DNA of 64,000 bases from Hemerocallis citrina (lineage: Eukaryota > Streptophyta > Magnoliopsida > Asparagales > Asphodelaceae), in assembly GCA_017893485.1 (NCBI GenBank), contig CM030363.1, forward strand, positions 174,060,686 through 174,124,685, written 5' to 3'. The position numbers and the translations under genes were made by a program. How positions within the stretch are numbered: position 1 is the stretch's first letter; the number at the start of each line of letters is the position of its first letter. Below the pieces are notes generated by a model. It worked only from the letters and a program-made list of their open reading frames with translations. It made no database searches and had not been told where the DNA came from. This document shows, in pieces, positions 23,206-34,330 of this stretch.

Positions 23206-23535
23206 ATGGCTAGTAAGGGAAAGGAGATTGAGGTGCAGAGTGATATTGTCATTTGGCCAGCATGTAATATACGTATATTTGTGGAATTGATGGAGGCGGA
23301 GGTCGATCGAAATAGTTTGAAAAGTTTGAACTTTGAATCAAAACAATGGTCACAATTTGTGGGTACTTTGAATCAGATTTGTAACCATACATACACGGTT
23401 AAACAATTAAAAGAAAAACATTCTCGACTTAAGATGCAGTGGAGGGAGTTTCACAATTTGAAGAATCAAAGTGGTATGGGTTGGGATGAAGACAACCATA
23501 CAGTGACTTGCGAAAAGATACTTCTAATTTGTTAA
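23206..23535 (+). CDS. Myb/SANT-like DNA-binding protein of Harbinger element
   Basis: Encodes about 109 residues from the ATG at 23206 (AAGATGG context; an ATG two codons upstream is possible). The pattern FVELMEAEVDRNS..., then W.QFVGTLNQ, YTVKQLKEKHSRLKMQWREF and GMGWDEDNHTV matches the Myb/SANT-like domain that PIF/Harbinger elements encode beside the transposase. In the family this protein binds subterminal DNA and helps bring the transposase to the nucleus. The ORF ends just after the GWD motif, where relatives continue for many more residues, so it is short: either truncated or the first exon of a longer gene. It precedes the transposase on the same strand, as in autonomous copies. Confidence 0.75.
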   Translation: MASKGKEIEVQSDIVIWPACNIRIFVELMEAEVDRNSLKSLNFESKQWSQFVGTLNQICNHTYTVKQLKEKHSRLKMQWREFHNLKNQSGMGWDEDNHTVTCEKILLIC

Positions 23536-23854
23536 AGTTGGTTAAAACCCAATGTATTGTTTAAATGTTCAGCAATTTATTGACATATTTCTGTATTAGT
23601 AGTAAGGTGAATATGTACTGGCACAATGTGTTTGATTTTCTACGGTAACGGTTTAATTTTAGATCATTTGTCTTCACTGGCTGTTGTTGTCTCTATGATT
23701 TTATATCTAACTTTGCTAGAAAAGATAAACTGTTGGTGTTATTATTTATATGACCTCCATTATTTTCATAATGTATTTAAAATTCGAATATTCTTTATGC
23801 AAATGTATTCTAATTTTTCCAGAGTTCAGTACTATTGCACTTGCTACCATACTG

Positions 23855-25133
23855 ATGGACTTGTCAAGTGACACGTCGTCAAGTTCTGATAGTTCCGGGA
23901 TTGATGACTTGTTGTTTCTTCAAGAGCACGAAAACATGTATAATAAAAGTCCCCATTTCACGTCTAAACTATCAGGCCGTGAATATCTACAAGAAATCTT
24001 AGACGGTCCACCGGATAAATGTATTCGCATTTTTCGCATGAAAAAGGATTGTTTTTTGGCTTTGTGTCAATTTATAATAAATGGCAACTAGCTTGAGGAA
24101 ACGCACGAGGAAATACAAAAAAGGCACGTATCTCATGAGGAAAGTGTTGCTATTTTTTTGTACATTGTCGGTCACAGTCATAGAATGAGAGTGGCCTGTG
24201 ATCGGTTTCAGCATTCATTGGAAACAATCCAACGATATTTTACTGATGTGTTGAAAGGTTTGGCAAGAGCATCAGCAGTTCTTATTACTCCCCTAAACAC
24301 GACACATGTACATGAAAGGATTAGTGGTTCCACAGACTTTTATCCATGGTTTAAGGTATTTTGTTACCTTCATGTTTAACACCATATTATTCTCATAATT
24401 CAAATGTGTTCGTAGAAAGTAGTATGTTTCTTTTTCAATAATGTAGGGAGCTATTGGTGCTACCGATGGCACCTTAATACAGGCTAGCGTACCCGCTAGC
24501 CGACAAAACACTTGTCATGGTCGAAAAGGCGATATATGTAAAAATGTGCTGGCCGTTTGTGATTTTGACATGATGTTCACTTTTGTTTATACGGGTTGGG
24601 AAGGAAGCGCTAATGATTCCCAGGTAATACATAGTGCATTAACAGAAGGATTGTTGCCAATCCCTCCCGATGATAAATACTACTTAGTAGATTGTGGTTA
24701 CACAAACATGCCAGGGTTTTTAGTTTCCTACCGTGGGGAGCCATATCACTTGCAAGATTTTGAAGGACCTAACCTTGCACCCGCCCAATACAGGCAACTT
24801 TCAAACAAACAGCATGCTATGCTACGAAATGTCATAAAATGAACCTTTGGTGTATTCAAAAAAAGGGTTTCCATATTCAAGTATATGACCAACTACCTCT
24901 TCACAAGGCAAGTTATGATGGTACCAGCATGTTGTACAGTTCATAATTTTATACATAGGTATTCAGCGGACGATGCATTCTTTTCTGATTTAGAAGATGA
25001 ACAAATTACTCACCTACACAATGAAGATAATGCTTCCACATCTCAACCTTTGGATATGTCATCTTCTCAATTGAATCGCATGAATGCTAAAAGAGATCAA
25101 ATAGCTATGGCAATGTGGAATGCAAGACATTAA
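23855..25133 (+). pseudogene. PIF/Harbinger transposase (DDE_Tnp_4 type), two stops, one intron
   Basis: Start taken at 23855 (MDLSSDTSSSSDSSG), where similarity to acidic transposase N-termini begins. Exon 1 holds the helical region (SHEESVAIFLYIVGHSHRMR, RFQHSLETIQRYF) with a TAG at 24089. A 91-bp intron is inferred at 24356-24446 (AAG/GTATTT to TGTAG/GGAGC). Exon 2 begins with GAIGATDGT, first catalytic Asp codon 24465; second Asp in ANDSQ, codon 24615. The conserved RNVIER block reads RNVIK followed by TGA (24837-24842), so the third catalytic residue, Glu, is Lys and the next codon a stop. The frame then stays open to 25133. This would cut and paste the element if intact; as it stands it cannot. 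Confidence 0.85.
24356..24446 (+). other. Inferred intron in the transposase gene
   Basis: The donor AAG/GTATTT follows YPWFK and the acceptor TGTAG/GG precedes GAIGATDGT. Joining them keeps one frame across a block that is continuous in the family. The intron is AT-rich with a T-rich tract before the acceptor. Confidence 0.7.
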
Positions 25134-26016
25134 TATAATTTTAAGGCCCAATGTACTTGTTCATGGCTGCGTTGTGCTGTTCTAATATATGGTTGTAAAT
25201 GCTTATCTTTCATTTCAAGGCCATCTATTTGATAATCGCATCTAAATTTGATTTAAGCATGTTGGCTATGATGATATCTTTTTATGCATGGAGGTTGTGG
25301 GATATCTCCCAACTTGAAGTAGCTTTCGTTTAAATTTATTCAAAAGAAATTTTGAACATATATGTTGTTCTAGGCAATGATGAAATATACCCTAAATGAA
25401 AAGGTTCTGTGTCCACCCCCAGCTACCATCATGTGCCACTGATCAATCTGGATATGATGGATATGATATATTCTGATCCAGATTTTTTTAATCTTAACAT
25501 AAACAGACAACACTTTTATGATGATATATTCCCATTATACTGACCCAATGAATGATGTATTCAAGTATGGGTGACGGATGGGGTGGGCACAAGACATTAG
25601 TAGTAGTTGGCATGGCATTTTTTAAAAATGCAGCTCTACACTAACCATGATGATTTGGTAGAACAATTGTTCTATGATAATGTGTTTTGAGCCTACGACT
25701 AATTAGGGATATGATGAAGATATATTCTGATCCTATATAACCTTGTTTTGTACTTGGACATTTTATTTTATACACAGTTATAAATAAAATACATGCTAGG
25801 TATTTTGTTACCTTCTACAAGCATTAGAAGCCATCATAACTCGATTCATGTAAGTCGCATGTGAGAATTTTGTGATTGTTTACTAGTATTTCAAAATATG
25901 GATATGATGATGATTTTCTGATCCTATATACTCTTTAGAGTAATGAATGTTTCTCATGGCATATGATGGCTACTGATGGATTGTGGAGGGTTTTTTTTTA
26001 CTTTGTAAGGTATTAA

Positions 26017-26460
26017 GAACTGAACTATACTTTGGAAAATTTCCATACTGTACAAAATGTCATTCTATTGATGGGTTTTGATGTTGCTGATGGTAGATGA
26101 TGGGTTTCTGAATGCTTATGATGGCTTTTTTGGCTTTATAAGGGAGTAAGGTATGAGTTTCACTTTGGAATATGTCCATATTGTACACATTATCCATTAA
26201 GTGATGGGTTTTGATGCTGCTTATGGTAGAAGATTATTGTCTATTGATGGTCTGTGATGGTTTGTTTTTGCTTTATAAGGGGTTAAGGTTGAGTTTCACT
26301 TTGGAAAACTACCATCATATTGTACACAATGTATCTTCATGTGATGGGTTTTGATGCTGCTCATGGCTACGGATGGCTTCTGAATGCTTATATTGAACAC
26401 TTGTGATGCTTTCATTTTGGAATTTGGAATTTGAAAACATGCCAGGGTTTTAAATATAAT
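26017..26460 (+). repeat. Tandem ~140-150 bp units, first block
   Basis: Three units of a degenerate pattern: TTTCACTTTGGAAAATTTCC, TATTGTACACAATGT, GTGATGGGTTTTGATGCTGC, TCATGGCT..., CTTTATAAGGG. They start near 26030, 26160 and 26297. A further block of the same units lies at 27775-28230. Confidence 0.75.
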
Positions 26461-27254
26461 GGAAAGAAATTTTAACATATATGTCGTTCTAGGCAATGAT
26501 GAAATATACTACCAATGAAAAGGATCTATGTCCACCCCCACCTAACGTCATGTGCCACTGATCAAGCTGGATATGATGGATATGGTAGCTTCTGATCCAG
26601 TTGTTTTATATTAACGTAAACAGAGAACACTTCTGTGAAGACATATTCCCATTATACTGACGAAATGATTGATGAAATCAACTATGAAAGCAAGATGGGG
26701 TGGACACATAATTAGTAGTAGTTGGCATGGCATTTAAAAAAATGCAGCCCTACACTTATATTTATGATTTATTAGAACAATAGTTCTATGATAATGTGTT
26801 CTGAGCCTACGATTAGTTGTGGAGATGATGATGATATATTCTGATCCTACATAACCTTGAAAGTATTGACAATTTATTTCAGATACTATATAAAATTACA
26901 TACATGGTTGGGTTAGTTTCTTCTGGCAGGTGATGATTTTACTGATGCTGCTGATGGCTTCATTCTACCACCAGTATTGATGAAGGTTTCTTCATTTTCA
27001 CTTTCCCCATTAATTTCTTGTTACATTTATAACTATGATATGCTTCTGATTATGCATTTGTTGCTGCTCATGTACCTTCCTGTGCTGGGTTTGGATGCTG
27101 CTCATGGTTTCTGTTGGCTGGAATTGGATTATTATGACATCTTCTACCTTTATATGGGATTATGGTATGAACTTCACTTTCAAAATAACCTTGTTGTTAC
27201 TATATAATATTTGTGATTACTGTGAACACTTCTCATGCTTGTGTTGGGTTGTCA

Positions 27255-27600
27255 AGAACCATGAGCACCATCAAAATCCATCACAAGAAGAAAATGGTAC
27301 AAAGTATGGAAATTTGACAAATAAGGCAATCAATGGTTTTGTTAAAGCCAAAAAGAAGCCATCACAATCCATCATTAGATGATCATCTCCTACCATAAGC
27401 AGCATCAAAACTTATAATAGGAATGGGATTGTGTACAATATGGAAATTAAACCAAGTTAAGCTCAAACCTTACTCGAATGCCAAAAGAAGTCATCACAAG
27501 CATTCAGAAGCCATCAGCTACCATGAGCACCATCAAAATCCATCACAGGAAGAAAATGGTACAAAGTATGGAAATTTTGACAAAAAAGGCAATCAATGGA
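27255..27600 (-). repeat. Left arm of a large inverted repeat
   Basis: Its reverse complement matches 27785-28030 in order through the words GATGGTAGCTGATGGCTT, CTTGTGATGACTTCTTTTGG, TTAACTTGGTTTAATTTCC, CATATTGTACACAA and GGTAGGAGATGATCATCTA. About 180 bp of loop separate the arms. The arms are closer to each other than to the other tandem units nearby. Confidence 0.75.
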
Positions 27601-27774
27601 TATGATGAATTTTGTGTTTGTTTACTAGTATTTCAGAATCTGGAAGTGATGATGATTTATTCTGATCCTTTATACTCTTTGGAGTAATGAAATTATTGAT
27701 GTGGCTCATGGCATGGGATGGGTACTGATGTAAGCAAGATGGGTTATGTTTGCTTTAAAAGACATTAAGGACTG

Positions 27775-28230
27775 AGTTTCACTTTGGAAAATTTCCATAC
27801 TGTACACAATGTCCTTCCTGTGATGGGTTTTGATGCTGCTGATGGTAGCTGATGGCTTATGAATGCTTGTGATGACTTCTTTTGGCTTTGATTAAGGTTT
27901 GAGTTTAACTTGGTTTAATTTCCATATTGTACACAAACCCATTCCTGTGATGAGTTTTGATGCTGCTTATGGTAGGAGATGATCATCTACTAATGGATTG
28001 TGATGGCTTCTTTTTGGCTTTATAATGGGTTATTAATAAGGTTTGAGTGTCACTTTGGGAACTTAGACCCATATTGTACACAATGTACCTTCCTGTGATG
28101 GGTTTCGATGCTGCTCATGGCTATTGATGGCTTGTGAATGCTTATATTGAACCCTTCCTGCTTTATAAGGGAGTGAGGTTTGATCTTCAGTTTGGAAAAT
28201 TTCCAAATTGTAGACAATGACTTCTTTTTG
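27775..28230 (+). repeat. Right arm and second block of ~140-150 bp units
   Basis: Tandem units of the same pattern as at 26017-26460. Its first ~250 bp form the right arm of the inverted repeat with 27255-27600. Confidence 0.75.
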
Positions 28231-28339
28231 CTGAAGGATTTAAGCTGAGTTAAAAATCTCTTAGTTTGGAAAGTTTTTCACTTTACAAAGTTTAGGGAAT
28301 TTTCAATTTGGAAAGGTACTTTAGAAAATGCTGCTTCTC

Positions 28340-28760
28340 ATGAATTCTGATGGCTTCTGTTGGCTGCTGTGATGGCTGGAATTGGATTATGGTATGAATT
28401 TCGCTTTTAAAAGCTACATTCATGTTACTATATACTGCTTGTGAAGGCTGTCAAGGCTTCTGATACTTGTGTTGGCTTCTGATACTTGTGAAGGCTATGA
28501 TGGCTGTTGATGGATTGTAATGGCTTCTTCTTGCTTTGTAATGGGGTGTGGGTTTCACTTTGTAAAATCACTTTGGTGATGGCTGCTGATGGATTGTAAT
28601 GCTGATGGTTTGTAATGGATTGTAAGTGTAAAATTTCACTTTGTAATTCTGATGGATTGTAATGGATTGTGATGGCTGCTGATGGTTTCACTTTGGTTGA
28701 TGGATACTGATGGATTGTAATGGATTTTTTTTTGCTTTGTAAGAGGTTAAGGTGTAATTT
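28340..28760. repeat. Low-complexity GATGG/TGTAATGG repeat
   Basis: Short interspersed words GATGGCTGCTGATGG, GATTGTAATGG and CACTTTGTAA recur many times in 400 bp, a degenerate continuation of the larger units. ORFs in it are artefacts. Confidence 0.7.
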
Positions 28761-29399
28761 TCACATTAGAAATTGAATTCTTGTTACTATGTTATAAATT
28801 TTGAAGGGTTGTCATGCTTGTGATGCGAAATTGATGGTTGTGCCATCTCAGTTTGTGAAGTAATTGTAACCAAACACAAATTTGTAATGGATATTTTGTA
28901 CATGTAATGGAAATTTGCATACTGTGTCCAATATCCCTCTGTGGTTGGGTTGTGATGCTGCTCATGGCTTCTAATTTTTATGATGGATTCTGAAACAATC
29001 TGATGATTTATAACGGATTGATAATGAAGTTTCACTTCCATTTATTAACCGCTAATTTTTTTTCGCTCAAAATTTGTAGATTATAATTGCTGTATTAGCC
29101 CACTCTTACACAATTCACATAAAACTTTGCATAGTCGAAAGCTTGCCAATGATGGGGAGATACGAAGAAGAAACCAAAAAAAAATTACAGCGAAGAAAAC
29201 ATTGCATAGTCGCACATTGCTTGTTCGTAAACTTGTAGAACTTTGCTCTGTAACTGCAAAGAAAAAAAAAAATTCATAAGAAAACTAATACAAATTGATT
29301 AAACATACACCGTTGATAAGCTCATTGTCACGAAAACTGGAAAAAAATAAAAATAAAAAAATTATTTTAAACCCAAACGCCTTTTCTAACCACATTATC

Positions 29400-29680
29400 C
29401 AGTAACTGGTTTTTAATAAAATTTCAGATTATTTGCTTTATCGAACTGCATTTTATACATCCTTTTAAGAAAAACAGTTTTTCAAAAAAAAAATTAATAC
29501 CGTCTAGTTTTAATAAAACAGCGTTCAGATTTTTTTTTAACCAAACAGGTTTTACAATCTCATTTTCAGCAAACAGTTTTCAGAAAACTATCCAAACAGT
29601 TTTTACACTCTCATTTTCAGAAAACAGTTTTCACAAAACAGTTTTCAGAAAACTGTTTTCAGAACAACTATCCAAATTTT
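29400..29680. repeat. Right subterminal region of the Harbinger element
   Basis: Repeated AAAACAGTTTTCA/GAAAACTG words, locally self-complementary, with CTATCCAAACAG and CCAAACAGG. These mirror the TGTTTGGATA and TTTTGTGAAAA words at the left end. Confidence 0.6.
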
Positions 29681-30524
29681 TCTCAGATACCAAATATGTG
29701 GTTGGGGAATCATAGGCTTTACTTAAAGTTAAGGGCTAATATTAAGATTAGAAATAGCTATTGAAGCAAAGAAGAAGTGTACTGGGAAAGGGCTATTAAG
29801 GGGTAATGTGAGCAGTATTTAATTTGTGATAAGTTTGTTTCCCTACTTTCTTCGCATACATACAAGTAACTATCTGATTGTCACTCTCCTAAATATGATC
29901 GCATTGCATGCTGTTGTGACAAAATGGGCTTATAATGATGGAGAATCTTTACTTATTGACGTGAGCTTTATCAACATGAGCAATATGGACAACCAACTTC
30001 ATCGAAAGAACAGGGCAGGACATATATTCCAGAAAATAAAGCTAGCATAGGTTATGCTGTGTATTTTGTTTATTGATTTTGCTACAACCAAACTATTATA
30101 TAACTTGAAGAATTTTGATATTCTTACCATAAAAAGAGAATTTTGATATTGGTTGCTCCATTGAATTTGTAGGAATTTTGGAGAAGATGAATTGGGTTGG
30201 TTCAGTTCAATCGTACGCGAGATTGAGTTATTCAATTGCCAATTCGAAGGCATCATCAATTAGGGTTATAAAGGGTTCGGGGTAAAGCATAAATGACCAG
30301 GTGTTGAGATCGAAAGAATGGTTGATTTGAGTTCTCAAACTTCTCTGTATCACTCTCATATATCACTGTTTACTTTGTACGCATGGAGTATGTTCATGGA
30401 AATTTGCTCCTTAATTTGGTGTATTTACTATTGGATATATAGGTATATTCTCAATATAATAGAATATTATTGTGTATAATGTTCTATGGGGACAACACGT
30501 GCTTTGTACGTGTTGTATGCTAAT
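29681..30524. other. Intergenic stretch; one possible captured exon
   Basis: Mostly AT-rich. At about 30174-30284 a short open stretch (MNWVGSVQSYARLSYSIANS...) lies between a TTTGTAG acceptor-like site and a GG/GTAAAG donor-like site. Family unknown. An ORF at 29826-30050 has no recognisable domain and is not called. A Helitron-like 3' end closes the stretch at 30523. Confidence 0.3.
30493..30523 (+). mobile_element. Possible Helitron 3' terminus
   Basis: A 10-bp stem with a TTT loop (30493-30515) is followed by TATG and CTAA, then T: hairpin plus CTRR as in Helitrons. The gap between stem and CTRR is short. The next base starts a TGTTGGACC motif that may be a copia LTR, so an accidental resemblance is possible. 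Confidence 0.4.
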
Positions 30525-31464
30525 TGTTGGACCGGATTGACTGGCATGAAGCCCAGTACCCTAAACCCACTTTCATCCCATATATACTGGTCTAGAGGTA
30601 GTGCTCTGTGATATTCCAATTATGATAAGCAGGGTATAATATCTTAAGTCAGTGAGATATTAAATCTAACCCTAATTTTATTGTTACCGTCTCTCATAAT
30701 CTCTAACAATCTTAAGATATTATTTTTTAATTTTAAGATTAAAGAGAGATGATCATTCTCTAGATCCCGTTGCCGTCGCCGTCACCCGCCACCGCCGCCA
30801 CTGTCGTCGACGTCGACGCAGGCCACCGCCGCCCTAGGCCAGCCGCTGGCCCACCCACCTTTTCTCCCCCTTCCCGAGCACCAATAGAGAGAAGGAAAGG
30901 GATCAAGTCAGATCCGATTTGTTAATTGGTTGATTGCGGTGTTTCGCGTTCAGTTTTGAAAAAAGGATCCAAGTGCTCCCTGGTTTGACTCATCCCGACT
31001 TTTGATTGGGTGGATTTTGGTGCTCCGTGTTTGTGGTTGAGACCTGATCCGATTTGTTAATCTCAGATCTGACTTTTGGTTGGGGCTTGGTTGCCGTTTC
31101 ATGTTTGAGCCCAATATCTGATCTATTGCAGTGCTAGTACTTGCTCAGATCTAGTGCCTTTTGTTTGGTTTTAGATGTTGCTATTTTGTGTTTGGCCGGG
31201 CACAGGATTTAATGCAGTGTACTTCCGGTTCAGATCTAACCATCTACTACTTCTTGATCTTCATCAAAATTCGGTCCACTTCAAACTTTAAGATTTGTGC
31301 TGATCTATTTAATTTAATTTTCTGTGTTATTGTTTATTATGCAGTTTTACAGAAAAACCCTTTCATTTACTGAAATTACGCTAGTAGTAATTATTCAGAA
31401 AAAACCCTCTAGATTATGGAATTTACTATTTATTCCTTGATATGGAAAAACTGAACTGAGTATA
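30525..31464 (+). mobile_element. Possible 5' LTR/leader of old copia element F
   Basis: Begins TGTTGGACCGGATTG, a copia-type LTR start, and leads into a copia-like gag start (about 31438) that the GTATA solo LTR interrupts. It contains a GC-rich CCGCCACCGCC block near 30770-30860. No clear primer site or LTR end was found and the 3' LTR lies beyond the window, so this is inference. Confidence 0.35.
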
Positions 31465-31930
31465 TGTAACCCCTGTTTTTCATTTTTGTGTATTTTTGGA
31501 GTGTATTTTTCGTTTTGGTGTATTTTTTTCTCTATTCGTATTTCTCTTGTATTTTTCTGAACCGTATATTGGAGTTGTTTTCAATATATATTCATTTTAT
31601 TTCATTTTGAGCTTCTTATGTTTGATTGATTGTCCCTTTGGTTTTGTTCTTCATTATTTTGGTTATTTCTTTCATTTTGTTCTCGTTATCTTTATTTTAT
31701 TTTTTCTTTTGAGTGCTTGTGGTAGTGGTGGGGTGTTATCTTTTTCCCACTCCTATTATTTGATCCCAAATAAAATTTTACCAAGGCCAATTTAAAATCC
31801 CCAAACCTATTTGTTATCCTATACAGTTGTATACCTATTTAATTGATCCAAACCCAAAACCCATTGGTAAAACTACTACTAACTCTTAATACCCACAACC
31901 CAATACCCATAAACCCACATACTAAAACCC

Positions 31931-31940
31931 TATATATATA
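31931..31940 (+). promoter_or_regulatory. TATA box of solo LTR S1
   Basis: TATATATATA after AAAACCC, followed at about 30 bp by CCTTAACCCTAAC and a CT-rich leader. The same arrangement occurs at 56828 in element D. Confidence 0.6.
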
Positions 31941-33944
31941 CACTCTCCCTAACAAACCTTAACCCTAACTCTATCTCTCCCAAACCCGGCCTCCCTCCCC
32001 CTCTCTCGCCCTCTCCTTGTTTGCGGCTGCACACACGACCAACAGCCCCAGGCCAGCCTGACCCTCTAGGCTGCCGTCCATCCCCTCCGGCCTACTCCAC
32101 TCCGGCAACACCCCACACCCGAGCCCCCACTTCCTACACCCGAGCCCTCATCTCACCCACTCCCGATCCCCCTCTGGGGCCATCCCGACCACAACACACA
32201 ACAAAACCCTCATCCCTATTTCTTGGTGTTCTCTCGTGGCTGTAAGCCACCATCGCCACCATCTCGCTATTGGAATTTTTGGTTCGTATGGAGATTTTCG
32301 CTCTAGTTGCTTGGATTCATTGATTCACGGATTTTCGTTCGTGGGTTTTTCTCGCTACCTTTGGATTTCATTATTCTTCATCTTCGATTAAGACAAGTAA
32401 CTTGTACTCCAATTCATTTGTTTGATACAAGTCAAAAATACCACCTATATTGTAGTTGGGTATAGAGACGACTCTTGTTTGTGTTTTTCTTGATGGGTTG
32501 TCTCTATTGTGAAAATTTGACCATGGATGACTCATGACACGATTATGGACATGAATTAACTTATGTTTTACTCGTTCTTAATTTGAATCATGTATGTGAG
32601 ACTTTTGTGAGAATTCATGTTTTGAATGAGGCCCATGTGATATACTTGGTGTGGACATGTTAGATACCCTAAATTATGATGTTTAGACACTTGGTAGACT
32701 CGATTTTATGTTTGGGTGTGTTTGGATCAATTTTCTTGAATCTATGTTGATTTTGTTTTTAAGGGAAAAATCTGTATTTTGTCGATGATTTGTTTTGTTT
32801 GTTGTTTTGGACTGTTTTAAAGTCAGTATCTTAATTTCGGTATAAAACATGAGTTTTAGAGAATTTCGTCTATTTTCAAACCCCCTCTAACCTTGCTTGA
32901 TTTTGATTTCGTATGAGTGAGTTATGACTATTTTACTACAGAGGTGTCGATCTTTTCCAGATTCTATTTTCGGTAATTTTGATGAAAAACCATTTTAAAG
33001 AACTATGCTACATATATTATTTTGATCCAAAACTTTGGTCAGTATTTTTTTATCTAGTTAGGAATTACCCAGAATTTTGGTGAATTTTATTGATGAGTTC
33101 AATGTGTTGTTTCATGCTCGTTTATAAAATCTATACTTGCTGTATTTTACTTGCTGTTCTGTAAAGAATCTTATTTTCACTATGATTCCTTTTACTGTAT
33201 GAAAAATGTTTGTGAAATGAGAGAGTTAGTATATTTTATCTATTTTCATATACCTTTGGCGGAATTGGATTTCGTTTCACTGGTTGCGAGATATATAGTT
33301 TTCGTACAGCAGTGTTGGAAATTCCAGATTTGCCAAACTATGGTTTCTTGATGCTTTCTTATTTTTGATGACTGACCTACTTTTACTGGAAAATTCTCAA
33401 ACTTTATATTTAAATACTAGACATATAGGGAAATACCCCAGATTTTTCGTGAATTTATTTAATGTGTTTGCATGCTGTTTTCCTGTTCTTGAGTTTGTTT
33501 TCCTAGTTTCTGGCTGAACCTATTTCCTGTATTCAAACCAGTTTTGAGCTATGTTTTTTTGAATTGATATATGACTTATTTATATTCTCTGGAGTCGTGT
33601 GGAAGTCTATTTCCCAGATCCTTCGACGGATCTAGATTTTCTTGTTTGTAACTCTAGGAATCACTGTTTTACTACAGTATGGTCTTGCTGTCATGAACTT
33701 GAGATTTGTTTATTTTATTCTTTTATGAGATATCTTGCACTCGTACATGTTTATCTTGTAACTTGCACTTGTTACATGATCATTCCATGTTATTCTTAAT
33801 ATATTTTGCACATATACATACTTGTTTGCAATTAATAATAAATAACCAAGTCGGGATTTATGGGACAGATCTAATAGTGGATAATTCAAAAATGTGTAAT
33901 CGGAAGGGGATCCACCGATCCTACGTGATTACTTGAGCCATGAT

Positions 33945-34330
33945 ACTTGACACGTGATTACTTGATACTTACACGCAAGACACAATACTTGCCACTTGCA
34001 CAACTTGATACGTGATTACATGATACATGATACTTGGAGCTTGGAACTCGATTACTTGACTTGTTCCTGAGTATACTGCCCCTCTATGGTCTACTATGAA
34101 ATCTAAAGCAAAATTGTTTGCTGTAGCAACCATGTAAGGTGGGTTGCATGAAGTGCTACCTAGATAGTAATCACTACAAAACTTGATACATGCTACTTGA
34201 ACATGATACTTGAACATGATACATGCTTGCTTGATACTTGACTACATGATACATGAGACTCGATACATGATTACATGACACTTGACACATGTTTATAAGA
34301 TACTTGTTTACTTGACTCTTGATGTATGCT
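33945..34330 (+). repeat. Minisatellite in S1 (ACATGATACTTG-type)
   Basis: Degenerate 10-14 bp words (GATACTTG, ACATGATAC, TTGACACATG) recur about 25 times. Homologous arrays sit at 51760-52200 and 58810-59240 in element D; a different sequence occupies the matching place in S3. Confidence 0.75.

Larger units (their letters stand above)
25341..28200. repeat. Long tandem duplication (about 1.1 kb unit) in Harbinger 3' region
   Basis: 25341-26460 is repeated from 26461: the same words occur in order (TTCTAGGCAATGATGAAATA, GTCCACCCCCA, TTAGTAGTAGTTGGCATGGC, TTGTTCTATGATAATGTGTT, TTTACTAGTATTTCA). The second copy is interrupted between about 26905 and 27600 by sequence that includes an inverted arm. 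No coding potential. Confidence 0.75.
22235..29680 (+). mobile_element. PIF/Harbinger DNA transposon (right end approximate)
   Basis: The left end reads GGGCCTGTTTGGATACG, the known start of plant PIF/Harbinger terminal repeats, followed by more TTTGTGAAAA and GTTTGGTTAC words. The region carries both genes of the superfamily: a Myb/SANT-like ORF and a DDE transposase. On the right, 29400-29680 is full of the reverse complements (CTATCCAAACAG, AACCAAACAGG, GTTTTCACAAAAC), but a clean terminal copy of GGCCC is missing, so the end is placed at the last CTATCCAAA. The three bases on the left are TAT; a 3-bp duplication cannot be confirmed. Confidence 0.8.

Noticed and set aside
27095..27382. ORF in the Harbinger repeat region
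   Set aside because: Runs from one tandem unit into an inverted arm; no conserved domain.
29826..30050. 74-codon ORF as a host gene
   Set aside because: No recognisable domain, splice support or codon bias.
33945..34330. CRISPR-like array of short repeats
   Set aside because: Units are degenerate and adjacent without unique spacers, and it lies in a plant LTR; it is a minisatellite.
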